This document shows, piece after piece, positions 9,631 to 20,233 of a DNA stretch of 24,503 nt (its first letter is position 1; every line of letters starts with the position of its first letter). The notes under the pieces are model-generated. The model worked only from the letters and a program-made list of their open reading frames with translations. It had not been told where the DNA came from and searched no databases. Location: contig CAMPET010000262.1 of the NCBI GenBank assembly GCA_946803715.1, positions 75,113-99,615 of the forward strand, read 5' to 3'. The stretch is from Beroe ovata. Its lineage: Eukaryota; Ctenophora; Nuda; Beroida; Beroidae. The position numbers were made by a program, and so were the translations under genes.

Positions 9631-12600
9631 ATGGTAGATCAACCTGAAGGTCGGCCTAAGAGCCCCAAACCAGGAAAAGTTAAGCCTGTTACAAAGAAGC
9701 ACAGTGTTTCAAAACCATATGAGAGACCTTCTTCTAGCAGGGTAAGCCTTAATGCTAGGTGTGTACTGTGTTCTGCTACCTTACTTCTTGTTCACCACTT
9801 ACAAATGTTCTCGTCAGGGTGTACTTGCTAGAGTGAAAGAACTTATCACACCAGTAACTCCAGGATGGTTGAAGGATCTTGTCCTTAAGCCTCCTGAGAC
9901 AACCAGTGTTACAGATGCACTTGAGCAAACTGTAGCAGAGGTGAGCTATTGTGGGCTCCCTCATACACCTATCGTCATTTTAGCATCATTTTTGGGGATC
10001 ATAATCAATTATTCATCATCAATAAGGTTCAAGCTGTGGAGGAAAAAGATAACGAACAACTGAAAAAGACACTCAAGACCCTGTCCCTGCCAATCACTGG
10101 AAAGAAGCCAGCCGTCCCTGAAATCCTGCCTTTCACCAGTGAGAGAATGACTGCTGCTCCTGTACAGGTCAGTTTCTTTCATTTGATATTCACTTGACAA
10201 TTGATTGATAGTGATTTGAATGCGATATTTTTCAGGAGAACCAAAAGAAGGATGCAGCTCCAACCAGTCCAGTGAGTATCCTTTTTCTTTATACCAATGA
10301 AGTTGGGAGAATTTTAGAATTTGAGTCTTGATCATTCTCATTGTCTCTTTCCTCAGAATCTAGATATTTCTGGCTTGAATTCGTCTGTCCTCCACAACTC
10401 CTCAAATATACTGGAGGATACACTCGGAGAAATCAAGTGGAGTTCTATTCGCCCAGCTGTCAAACAGAAGTACTCATTCAGTGTTGCCGCCTTCAACACC
10501 CCCAGCAAGTCCCCTAACTTGAGTTCAATACCAATTCAAACCAGGAATCTGAACCGCTCCAACACTTCCTTCACTAATAGATCTCGAGTTTCCTTCGGCG
10601 GTACTTCTCTACAACGCACCCTCTTGCACAACCGATCACAATCCAACACCACCATTGTCACTGATGAGAAGAAACCGATCAAAGTCAAGCCCATTTCCCG
10701 AACCACGATTAGGCCGGGTGTCACGAGCAACACTGCCAAGAAGATCTTAGAGCAACTGGAATCTCTGTCCCGTCCACTCGGACACTTACCGTCCTCCCGT
10801 CCAAGTACACCGTCCTCCAGGCAAGGTTCCAGAGCGTCAACCCCCCTGTCCATGTCTCGATCCTCCACCCCTCAGCACTTGCTGCCCTACAACAAGACAA
10901 GCGAGCGATCCATACCCATCAGGAGCCTAACTTCAACTCCCCAAGAGAGACATGATCTCAACAGTTCTTCTTCATTCGGGGGGAAGATGAAGAGAGAGAA
11001 GACAAATCATTACAGTAGGATCAAGGAGGAGGATGAAGAAGAGTTGGCAGTCCCCGAGTTTGAATCTGCTCCCGTTCCTGTCATGGACTTCAAACCCATT
11101 GAAATTGAGTCGCAACCAGATCACAAGCCCATCAAGATCGTCAATCAGACTCAGCCGAAGTCCACTGACACACCCATGCCTCTGAAAGATGCCCTGAGGA
11201 ACAGCCTATCTGCCAAAGTTTCACCACTCCTCAAAAAAAGCAGCCCAAACAGTACCGTATCGGGCGGAAAGTCCGATACTGACGACACCTCCGACAGTTC
11301 ATTCACGTTCTCAGCTCCGATGACCGTTACAAACTCCGCTCTGAGCTTCACATCCGGATGTGACGTTTCTGAGTTTAGTTTCGGGACTCCGAGCGAGTTG
11401 ACTGAGTCTGATCGGAAGAAGAGGATGTCAGTGGAGGAGGCGCTGAAGAGTGCGAGAGAAGCAGAGCAGAAGAAAGAAGGAGATGGTGAAGAGGCGGATG
11501 GGGTTGAGATAGCTGCCAAGGAGCCTCCTGGTCAGTCTTCTCTCTTCATTGTATTTCTTTGTATTTTACTGAGAAATTTTCATTTGTTATCTATGTTAAG
11601 AGATGAATCACATTTCACCCATATCACCAATGTTACAGGTAGTTGGAGCTGTGTCCCGTGTAGACTAAGCAACCCAAGCACCATGACACGATGTAGTGGG
11701 TGTGAGGCCCCTAACCCCACTTCTCTAGCGCCTGGCTTGAGTCTCCTCCAGTCTCCGATCGGAATCAAGCGAGCTCCCATCACACCCATGAAACCCGCAT
11801 CCTCTCCAAAGCAGCTGAAATCATCGGTATGTCGTAGTTTCGGCGGGAGTTGTGAATTATCACCATCTTCAGTGGCTTTCCATTCACCCGCACAGTTCAC
11901 ACGGTATTGGAGTAACTGAATCGTCGTTTCAGAACCCTCCGAAATGTGGTAAGATAGTTGAGGATGCTAAAGGGGAAGATGAGGCAGAAGCAAGGAATCC
12001 CCTTGTCAAATTCGCTCTACAGCAACAATCAGGTGGGTGTACGTGACATGTCTTGGCTATGATCCAAGACGGGAGTGTGGCAGGTTTTGGTTATCCGGGC
12101 AGATAGAATTTCGCATGGTATTCTTGGCTCTTTTTTATGCAGTCACGTTTTTAAAGACCAGTTGACGCCAAGATATAACTCTTTGAATAGTGTTGACAAT
12201 AAATGACGTAGCCCTTGTACAGTCATCCTACTTCTTATTCAGAGGGACCGCTTATGGGTTCTATAGAAGATATACAATGTTATCTGTAGCTGTTTCTGAT
12301 AACCGTGTCACGTGATTCTTATCCGACATATGTGTACTGTGTATAAGTCACGTGATTTGTCCTCTGGTCAACAGAGTTGTATTTCACAGTCTACCTTCAC
12401 ACACGCGGCTCATATTACAGATATTTGTAACATAATTATGCAGTATGCTGAATATCATCAGCGTGTATGAAGAGCGCTATACGAATGTGTAATACATATC
12501 GTGTATTGAGTAATTTAGGTGTACTAATTGGATAATCGGGATAATAGCCCTATCAAATCTCCGAAAACCTTGTTCCTCTTCTACATGTTCTCAGTATAAA

Positions 12601-15600
12601 TGTGTGGGTAAAAAGATATTAATCTTGTATTGACCTTGACAGTGTAAACAACTGGCAATACCAAAGTCCGAAGTAATTTTGTGTTCCATTATTCGGTATG
12701 TACCTACTCAGCCCTCAGGTCATATGTCTATTCGAGCGAGGTCTTTCTTGAATTTTTGTCCCGAAATTAGACATCATTTCACAATGCTTTCATGACACCA
12801 CTTTGATATGCTTTCGTGACGCCATCCTTTTAGGAGACTGAATTTCAACTCCAATTTTGACAAATTTTCATCAGTTGACACCACTTTTTCGTCGACACGT
12901 AGAAGGGTCTTTTTTGACACCATTCACCTAAGCAATATCGCTTGACACCACATTCCCTCCTGACACCACATTCCCTCCTGACACCACATTCCCTCCTGAC
13001 ACCACATTCCCTCCTGACACCTTGACTTGACACCTCTTGACACCACTTTTACAGGGTGGAACTGTGGTTCATGTATGCTCCGTAACAAGGAAGAATCGGA
13101 GAAGTGTGTCGCATGTCAGACTGCCAAACCGTCATCATCGCCTTCAGGTATATCTTTGTGAATTATTCTCGGGCGTGTTTAGATGACTTTCCAATTAAGG
13201 GAATTAAGATCCATGTCAATTTCTTCCATAGCCCTCGACACTTCCTGAAATGACCCTCGTCCCTCAATATATTCCTCCTGAAATCCTGATCCAGGTTTCT
13301 TCTTCCTCAGCTAAACCCTCGATAAGCAACAAACTGGCGGGAATGGACAATCCTCTTCTCAAGTTCAAGACCCCCACCAACAGCTGGAATTGTGAATCCT
13401 GCATGTTGTCGAATCCCAGTGATTTAGACAAGTGCAAGGCGTGTCAAGCTGTCAAATCTAAACCTGTAGCTGCAAACCCACTTGATAAATTCAAGTCTTC
13501 CCCGCTGTGGGAATGCGGTGCGTGTATGCTCAAAAATGAGGAATCGGCATCCAAATGCAAGGCATGCGAGACAGCTAAACCGGCGGGGAAAACAAGTGAC
13601 AACGAAGTGTCATCTATCAACCCGTTGGCAAAGTTCTCGACAAGTCCCAAGTGGGAATGCGGGAGTTGCATGCTGAAGAATGACGAGAATTTGGCCAAGT
13701 GCGTGGCGTGCGACACTGCCAAACCTGATACCAAGAAGAGCAGTGGGTTTAACCCACTGGACAAGTTCAAGTCGGGTGGGAGTCAGTGGGAATGTAGTGT
13801 CTGTATGATGAAGAATAAGGAGGGAGATGCGAAGTGCGCGGCGTGCGAAACACCGAACAAGAATGCGCCAACTGTTCCAACTGTTTCCAGTGGAGGTGAG
13901 ATAATTTCCACAGATCTGATTGTTTTGATACTCTCTCAATATTGTGAGGATTACCGATAATGTCAGTTACTGTACCTCAAATGTGGTTCAAATGTATTTC
14001 ACTACTTGTACAACGTATCAGGTCTACTTGTACAACGTATCAGGATCTGTACAGTGTACATTGTACATTGTTACTCCATGTACATTAAGAAGGATTCCTT
14101 CTGAAGGAACCCGACCATTTCTCACATCAAAAGACACCAAGTCGTCCCCTATACAGCTGTACTCTCCATGATCATTCCGAATTGTGTAGATAATAGTCTA
14201 GTTTATGAATTGTATGATTCACACAGTCGTCAGAGATCTAGTTGGCAACGTTATCTTGCTTGTCATAAAAATACCAGTATTATGATTTGTATAGTATGCG
14301 TTCCTTGCACGCAAACTTGTATTCTGTTGAGTGAGAAACAGTCAAGATGAATAGAAACACATTTGAGACAGTACCAACAATCACGAACTCCATTTCAGTT
14401 CTGAAGCAGAGTCTAGGCTCGTTCTCCCAATCTGGTTGGAGTTGCCCCACGTGTATGCTGGTCAATGCAGAGGATGCGAGTCAGTGTAAAGCTTGCCAAA
14501 CCACAAAACCGGGAAGTGAGAAACCGAAAGTTGAGCCAACGTTTAAGTTCGGTACAACAACGAGTGCCGGAAGTAGTGGTGATGAAAAACCTGCGTTCAG
14601 TTTTGGCGTCCCTGCCGGGGGACTGGGTGATTCTAAAGTGTTCTCGTTCGGAACAACACCGTCTCAAGATACTGATAAGAAGACGGACGATGGGAAACCA
14701 GTGTTCAGTTTCGGAGCAAAATCTGAGTCTGAGGGATCGAAAACAAGCGCTAGTATTACGTTTGGGACGCCCAGCTCAACGACCACTCAACCGCTGGCCT
14801 TCGGGTTGAACACAGCGACGACCACTGAGAGTAAAACCACTGAAAGTAAACCGCCCGCATTCACGTTCGGTACTCCTTCATCATCCACGACAGCCACGAC
14901 TACCAGCGAAACAAAGCCAGCATTTGCAGCTGCTCTGACCTCTGACACCGCCCCCAAGTTTAATTTCGGGGGCTCCGCTCCAACAGCGGAAAGCAAGCCC
15001 GCCGCCGCTCCGACATTTAATTTTGGAGGTGGAATTACCAACTCGTCCACGGATCCGGATAAGAAAGCAGCCCCTACTTTCAATTTTGGGGGTTCAACCA
15101 CAGCAACAAGTAGTGATGCTGCGAAACCTCCATCCACTGGCTTCAATTTTGGGGGTTCAGCCCCTAAAACTGCCGCCCCTGCTTTCAACTTTGGGGGTTC
15201 TTCGTCAACACCTACATTCAACTTTGGAGGGACAAAGCCGGCAGAAGTAAGTTTACTTTTAGTCAACCTTTTTTTTCTTTGAATTTAAAGTTTTATCGAC
15301 CGACAAAGATTATTTTTATTGTAATTTATGTTCTCGAAATCAGGTCACACACACACCAACTATTATTCCATACGCGCTCTAGTGACAGCTATTTTTGGCT
15401 GAGACACATTTAAACAGAAAAAATGGAATAGATAAATGGTCAAAAATATGATAATCTCGACTATGACAATTTCGAGTGAGTGTAATTTCGAGTGAGTGAA
15501 TTTGAGTGAGTGTAATATTTCAGGAGACCGCCAAGCCCGCCAACACTGGTTTCCAATTTGGAGGACCTGCTGCAGATTCTGGAGATACGATGGACGCCTC

Positions 15601-16832
15601 CAGTCAGAGCCCAAAGCAGTCCACGTCCTTGTTCGGCCAGAAACCTGCGACAAACGGACCAACCTTCAATTTCGGTGGAGGAGGCGACAACAGTAAGTTT
15701 TTACCCGCCAAATATTCGCGCTCAGTCCGAGAAATGGATATTCCCGCGGAAAACACGAGACAATACCACCCTCGTTTACTCTGATTGATCTACTTGATGA
15801 CTACGCTCAGAATTATGTCATATGCTCGAAATTTTGACGGTAGAAGTGACCTAATTTAGCGGAAAAGTTTCGCGAAGGTAGCAGTAAATCTCACGTGAGA
15901 ATGCGCGCGTCTTTAAAGCAAAAGCAGTGAGCATTTCATTTCGAGAATTCGTGGTGAAAGCAAGCAGTGACTTTGTTTCTGGCGCGCGCATTTCGAATTT
16001 CGCGCGCCATTAGCCCATGTTCAAAATGACAGTCTGCGTTTCTGTCATCAGTGCTGAGTTGTGGTATGTGCATATATTCAATATTGCCGTATAATACACA
16101 AACGTCAAACTGATATTACTTTCAGAAACTCCTTCCAAGGGATTTTCTTTCGGTTCCTCGACGAATTCCACAACACCTGCTTTTGGATCGACGCCTGCTC
16201 CGGCATTCGGCTCAATTTCGACATCTAGTTTTGGGTCTTCGACAGCAGCCTCATTTGGGGCGTCCAATACACCGACTCCGGCCCCATTTTCCTTCGGACA
16301 GAGCTCTGCTGCGCCCACGTCCTTCGGAACATCTCAACCCGCCCCATCTAGTGGCTTCAACTTCGGTGAACCCGCCAAGCCTGCAGCAGGCGCATTCAAC
16401 TTTTCCAGTTCGACTCCACAACCCTCAACAGGAACATTCAGTTTCGGTGGTGCAACAACGACATCTACACCTGCAGCTCCAGCCTTCAACTTTGGCAGTA
16501 ATTCCAACACAACGGAAAACAAACCTTTTGCCTTCGGGAACTCTGCAACAAATCCGACCCCGGCATTCGGTTCCTCAAACCCTGCGGCAGTCGCCACTCC
16601 ATCTTTCGGCAATTCCACTCCTTCATTTGGTAACAGCAACACACCAGCCCCAGCATCCGCACTCCCAGCTCCCGCTTTCAACTTTGGGGCTGGTTCCACG
16701 ACACCGACAAGCTCCGCTTTCCAATTCGGCAGCCCGCAAACCACACCCGCTCAAAATAACATGTTTAATCCCGTGTCGACCAATAATAGCGGCAGGAAAA
16801 TTAGGAAAGCTGTTCGAAGAACTAAACGATGA
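9631..16832 (+). CDS. NUP153: Nucleoporin NUP153, complete 12-exon gene
   Basis: FG nucleoporin of the nuclear basket, working in import, export and basket anchoring. Exons: 9631-9741, 9818-9940, 10027-10167, 10236-10271, 10357-11530, 11639-11826, 11933-12032, 13055-13147, 13311-13895, 14399-15246, 15524-15692, 16126-16832. Every junction is GT-AG with matching phase; the product is about 1424 aa, against 1475 in human. Residues 38-59 (GVLARVKELI, TPGWLKDLV) match the pore-targeting segment. Residues ~258-285 (AKKILEQLESLSRPL) match the conserved RRILQSLE block. Seven RanBP2-type zinc fingers lie between ~529 and 890, then about thirty FG motifs, many FNFGG or FSFG, to ~1405. The C-terminus SGRKIRKAVRRTKR closely matches the vertebrate end. 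The start ATG follows an in-frame stop at 9610. An ATTAAA at ~16964 may be the poly(A) signal. Confidence 0.95.
11639..11826 (+). CDS. NUP153: NUP153 exon 6: zinc finger 1
   Basis: Encodes GSWSCVPCRLSNP and TRCSGCEAPNP, the pattern W-x-C-x2-C-x10-C-x2-C of Ran-binding zinc fingers. The intron before it (11531-11638) is 108 nt, a multiple of three, and has no in-frame stop, so retaining it would insert 36 residues without breaking the frame. Confidence 0.92.
12033..13054 (+). other. NUP153 intron 7, 1.02 kb
   Basis: The longest intron of the gene. It contains two GTCACGTGATT motifs 40 bp apart (12307, 12347) and, just before the acceptor, an 18-bp tandem repeat (12943-13014). No coding exon is evident in it; the flanking exons join in phase to read QQQSGWNCGSC. 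Confidence 0.85.
12943..13014 (+). repeat. 18-bp minisatellite upstream of a NUP153 splice acceptor
   Basis: Four perfect copies of TGACACCACATTCCCTCC, with degenerate relatives before (TTTGACACCATT) and after (CTTGACACCACTTTTACAG). At each junction the array reads CTCCTGAC, so each unit supplies a CTGAC branch-point-like sequence and a pyrimidine stretch. It ends 40 bp before the exon at 13055. Confidence 0.93.
13055..13147 (+). CDS. NUP153: NUP153 exon 8: zinc finger 2 as a single module
   Basis: A 93-nt exon, phase 1 at both ends, that encodes exactly one finger (GWNCGSCMLRNKEESEKCVAC). A symmetric exon like this can be duplicated or skipped without changing frame, which fits an expanding finger array. 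Acceptor TTTTACAG, donor TCAG|GTATAT. Confidence 0.92.
13311..13895 (+). CDS. NUP153: NUP153 exon 9: zinc fingers 3-6
   Basis: A 585-nt phase 1-1 exon with four fingers in tandem (SWNCESC, LWECGAC, KWECGSC, QWECSVC), spaced about 41-48 residues apart. Each is preceded by the linker NPL-x-KF, comparable with the DKFK linkers of vertebrate NUP153. All sixteen cysteine ligands, and the conserved Asn after the second pair position, are present. Fingers of this family bind Ran. Confidence 0.93.
13896..14398 (+). other. NUP153 intron 9, 503 bp
   Basis: Contains a 21-bp direct repeat (CTACTTGTACAACGTATCAGG, near 14003 and 14025, described here by its ends CTACTTG and ATCAGG), a TGTACA-rich patch at ~14048-14070 and a short palindrome GAAGGATTCCTTC near 14090. 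Nothing coding is recognised. Confidence 0.75.
14399..15246 (+). CDS. NUP153: NUP153 exon 10: zinc finger 7 and first FG block
   Basis: Finger 7 (GWSCPTCMLVN, CKACQTTKPG) is followed at once by FG repeats: about thirteen motifs, first FSFG/FTFG, then a run of FNFGG separated by Ser/Thr/Ala/Pro-rich spacers. Such repeats bind importin-beta-type receptors. It enters with two bases that complete GTT and leaves in phase 0 into exon 11. Confidence 0.93.
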
Positions 16833-17522
16833 ACAGTGTATTTCGTATGAATAGGTTTATTGAAATCAGCATTGGGATAATCATGTCAAAATTCGGTAGT
16901 GGTGGATATTAGTGGAGAAACCGTGAATCAGTGAAAGTATCAAGTGTTTTGCTGTCAATTTTAGATTAAATTTTATTTATTCATTTTAACGAAGATTTTG
17001 ATACGAGATGATAATTACGCTGTTATTGACCGGGCTGCCCTATATTCCGACGCTCATTATCACGTTACTGCTCAATGCAGGTCACGAAACTGTTCTTTCT
17101 TTCTGTAATTATAACACATCAATGTTATTCGGTTTCTGATTAGATCTTGTATAACTGCCTATAACCCTACCTATTCATTGCATATTGTTATTTCGCACAT
17201 TTTGTGATCCTTCCGATGCGGTACTATATACTATTCGGTGTGCTGCCATGCACAAACGCGCGCGCCCAGTCTCGATACAATGCGCGCGCGGCGCGCGCAA
17301 TTTAATAAAGGGTCCTTTCTTCAGTCTCCGCTGAATATTCATTGCGCCCTCCGTAGACGGCTTTTCGTACACTCCTAATTCGCTCCCTTGCTCCCACTCG
17401 ATTATCAGAGAATCAATCAGAACCACCGTATGCTATCTTCCCATTAACAGAATAATTCATATTCGTATAGGTGTGATATCTCTACATTAAACAAATAAAT
17501 GTGTTGGAATTAAAATGCTGTT
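16833..17522. other. Convergent intergenic region between NUP153 and the RgpF-WbsX gene
   Basis: 690 bp between two 3' ends. It holds the presumed NUP153 3' UTR and a CG-rich patch (17257-17300) with alternating GCGCGCGC tracts around a short spacer, prone to hairpin or Z-DNA. I see no gene; an 83-codon minus-strand open frame at 17175-17426 crosses the CG patch and looks accidental. Confidence 0.75.
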
Positions 17523-19685
17523 TTATCCAGCTCTTTCGAGAGTTCCAAAATACGGTGAAACATACTTCTTCTGAAATGCCATACGATCTTTAACCAGCGG
17601 CTGGTTTTCAATGTTACTCTTAATAGCACTCAAATAGGAAAACCCATGCATATCACTCGGTTCAAGCACAGATTGTTCATTCCAGTCATTCCAAGCTGTG
17701 ACGAAGTAAAGGTTGGGTGTCAGTATTCTTCCCACTCTGGACAGGGGTAACCGTGTCCTCATTTCAACCAATGATGCTGTGAATTCCGCCCTGAATCTCT
17801 CCGGACTCATTGCGGAGCAATACGGGTCGGATGGGCGAAGCAGGGAATCATTAAATGAGCAGTGAGCACCCCAAAACTGTCCCTGTTTAAGTTTGAAGTT
17901 GAAATCAAACCGAGAAGAAGAGCTTATATTGTGAGCTTCCAAATTTTCTTCGACTGATGGATAGAAATGCAAGAGTCCCGAGTAATCCTCATATATATCG
18001 TTCGTCAACGCGTTTTGGATGCTCTCACCATCACTTAGGGCGAATACAAATTGAATACCAAGCAAACCACTTTGCCTAGCTAACTGAGTCCATAGTTCTA
18101 GAATAGGTTTGGTGTGAGAGGGATCAGCGTGCTTGATGACAAATATTGGCTTTCCTTCAACGAGAATATAGTTGGGGTGTTCGAAAAATGGTAAAAGATA
18201 CTCGAAATGTGCCCTCCACTCTGCTTCATCCCCATATTCTGAGCTGGAGTAAGATTTGTCGCCTCTCAGCCTGACCCATTTGTCAGGCATTGGAGCGTTA
18301 TCCCAACAAAACATGAAAGGAAGGTCAGGATGGCCATCTTCCAACATAAGCTCTGGAACCTTCCCAAAGTGGGCTTTGCTTGCAGACCAGTTATGATAAT
18401 ACATGAATCCATGAAGCCCAGCTGCTTTTGCCATTTCACCTTGCTTCTTGCGGGTTTCGACTTGAGTAATGTCGTAGAAACCGAGCCCTCCTTTCGTTGG
18501 CGACAGTGGCTTAGCCACAGTTCCATTAGTGATTGATTTCAGGAGGGACCAGTCATCTATATTGTGGTATTGTTCGGAATTGTAGAAATTCGGTAGGTAG
18601 ATTCCAATGGGTTTAGCGGAAACTGGAATTTCGGCGATGGTCACACCCTTCAAGAAAGGAATCGTCCCGAACATTCTTTCTATAGCGTGCTCTATCTGGG
18701 CATCCTTCCGGTATCTGACACTCCATTTTGAAGAAAGCCAGGGTAGAATTCTGACCCAATCTTTGACACAAAAATCATCATACTTGCTCCAAAACATTGT
18801 ACCGGCTGCAAAAGCGAAGTCTGCTGTTGTATCTAGGTCAGTTCCATACATTTCTTTCCATATGTCCCACATCATATGCCTGTGTCCGGATTTGATGAGT
18901 TGCATATCAATACGGCTGAATTCCTTACGAAGTGCTCTTGAATAACCAGTCACGGAATGGTTGGACTGGACAACGAAACCCTGGGGAGCTACCATGCCGA
19001 TTTTACCCCGATTGAGAGATCTTATGGCAGTTATCACATTCCCAGGGGAGCCACACAGACTATCGAGAACAATGTGACGCCACTGCTCCTTCGATTTGGT
19101 GTGTATTTTGAGAAAGGAGTCGTACCGTAACTCTGGATTACTTTCAACATACTGCAATTGATCCATAAACTGTTTTATGTCATATCCCTGATTAACTGTG
19201 ATAGGAAAACCAATGACTTCGTCAGCACCCAATGATAATAATTGGGAGCTAAGTTTTGCTATATCTACAGCTGCCAACATGTCAGCATCCATTTCCTCAC
19301 CTGAAAGCTCGCTTGGTTCTCGGTGACTTATAAAAACATCGAAAGTGAAAGAAGGGGGTGGTTCAACATCGACCCATGGGTAGGATTTGAAGTTGTCAGC
19401 GAGGGATTTAGCTTCTGCCACATTCTTTATACACGTCATGACATCGCGGTATATGGCGATTTCATGCAACCCAAACCCCTGTACAAACACTGCTACCCTC
19501 TTGGACCCAGCTATTTCCTGCCTCTTTCCTACGCGTGACACGATGAGACTGATATGATTCACATTTCTGATCTGGATAACTGCCACGATCAGTATTTGGG
19601 AGAGGAGTGTCAGCGTTACGAGGAAGATGAGAGTCTTCAAGCGCGGGATTCTGGCGAGAGTATGAGAGTGGTTGAGATGTGCCAT
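17523..19685 (-). CDS. Membrane-anchored RgpF-WbsX fusion protein, probable polysaccharide/glycan enzyme
   Basis: A 720-aa single-exon protein. Residues ~18-39 are hydrophobic (TLIFLVTLTLLSQILIVAVI) behind basic residues, so a type II, Golgi-like signal anchor is likely. Residues ~62-345 resemble the rhamnan-synthesis F (RgpF) family: KRVAVFVQGF, FDVFISH, FLKIHTKSKEQWR, GMVAPQG and FAAGTMFW. Residues ~359-690 resemble the WbsX / GH99-like family of bacterial O-antigen and capsule loci: IGIYLPNFYN, DDW, GLHGFMYYHNW, FMFCWDNAPMPDKW, and near the end TAWNDWNEQSVLEP. The start is the ATG at 19685; an AG acceptor (GATCTCAG) 19 nt upstream suggests a 5' UTR intron. The donor glycan and acceptor cannot be told from sequence. 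Bacterial-type domains without introns suggest ancient horizontal transfer with an anchor added later. Confidence 0.85.
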   Translation of the reverse strand: MAHLNHSHTLARIPRLKTLIFLVTLTLLSQILIVAVIQIRNVNHISLIVSRVGKRQEIAGSKRVAVFVQGFGLHEIAIYRDVMTCIKNVAEAKSLADNFKSYPWVDVEPPPSFTFDVFISHREPSELSGEEMDADMLAAVDIAKLSSQLLSLGADEVIGFPITVNQGYDIKQFMDQLQYVESNPELRYDSFLKIHTKSKEQWRHIVLDSLCGSPGNVITAIRSLNRGKIGMVAPQGFVVQSNHSVTGYSRALRKEFSRIDMQLIKSGHRHMMWDIWKEMYGTDLDTTADFAFAAGTMFWSKYDDFCVKDWVRILPWLSSKWSVRYRKDAQIEHAIERMFGTIPFLKGVTIAEIPVSAKPIGIYLPNFYNSEQYHNIDDWSLLKSITNGTVAKPLSPTKGGLGFYDITQVETRKKQGEMAKAAGLHGFMYYHNWSASKAHFGKVPELMLEDGHPDLPFMFCWDNAPMPDKWVRLRGDKSYSSSEYGDEAEWRAHFEYLLPFFEHPNYILVEGKPIFVIKHADPSHTKPILELWTQLARQSGLLGIQFVFALSDGESIQNALTNDIYEDYSGLLHFYPSVEENLEAHNISSSSRFDFNFKLKQGQFWGAHCSFNDSLLRPSDPYCSAMSPERFRAEFTASLVEMRTRLPLSRVGRILTPNLYFVTAWNDWNEQSVLEPSDMHGFSYLSAIKSNIENQPLVKDRMAFQKKYVSPYFGTLERAG

Positions 19686-20041
19686 GAGTTTTGGAGATAG
19701 AACCCTGAGATCACAAAACAGTAATAATAGTAATACTACAGACTGCGATAACAAACAATGACAAGCTAAATATGATCAGAAAAACACTCTATTAGCAAAA
19801 GGTTTCACATGGCGGTATCTCTACTACTTTATTTCACTCAATGCAACTTCTTATCACAACACAACAGCGAAGTACCATGTTTTCAAGGGAAATGATGGGC
19901 ACTAAAATAAATATAATTCCATGGCATTTTACTTCCTACACGTGCAATTAACACAATCACTCCAATCATACACATCTTTCGAAGTCCATAACAATACAAG
20001 TGACATCAGATAGTGTAGTGCTTGCTATACAGTAGTAACCT

Positions 20042-20233
20042 ACGTCACAGACTGGTGTCAATGCCACGTCACAGATTGGTGTCAATGTTAAGTCATAGAC
20101 TGGTGTCAATGTTAAGTCATAGACTGGTGTCAATGCTTCGTCACAGACTGGTCGCAGTGCTACGTCACAGAGTGGTGTCAATGTTACGTCAAAGACTGGT
20201 GTCAATATTACGTCAGAGACTGGTGTCAATATT
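20042..20233. repeat. 24-bp minisatellite, eight copies
   Basis: Eight contiguous variants of ACGTCACAGACTGGTGTCAATGTT, followed by a degenerate ninth start (ACGGCAAAG). Most junctions read TTACGTCA or similar, close to a CRE half-site. The period of 24 keeps long open frames on both strands (Thr/Pro/Val/Asp repeats on minus), which I treat as spurious. Confidence 0.93.

Noticed and set aside
12845-13033. Minus-strand frame with repeated REC-GV units
   Set aside because: An artefact of the 18-bp minisatellite, again a multiple of three.
14787-15266. 159-codon minus-strand open frame opposite NUP153
   Set aside because: A shadow of the regular FG-repeat codons of exon 10, with the repetitive composition expected from that.
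16183-16854. 223-codon plus-strand frame overlapping the last NUP153 exon
   Set aside because: A frame-shifted reading of FG-repeat DNA. The correct frame ends in SGRKIRKAVRRTKR, which matches the family C-terminus.
17523-19685. Bacterial contamination or symbiont contig
   Set aside because: The bacterial-type gene is flanked on the same stretch, with no n between, by NUP153 and RAPGEF exons, and its protein has a eukaryote-style signal anchor.
20042-20233. Possible CRISPR array
   Set aside because: Units are contiguous with no unique spacers, vary in sequence, and the surroundings are animal genes.
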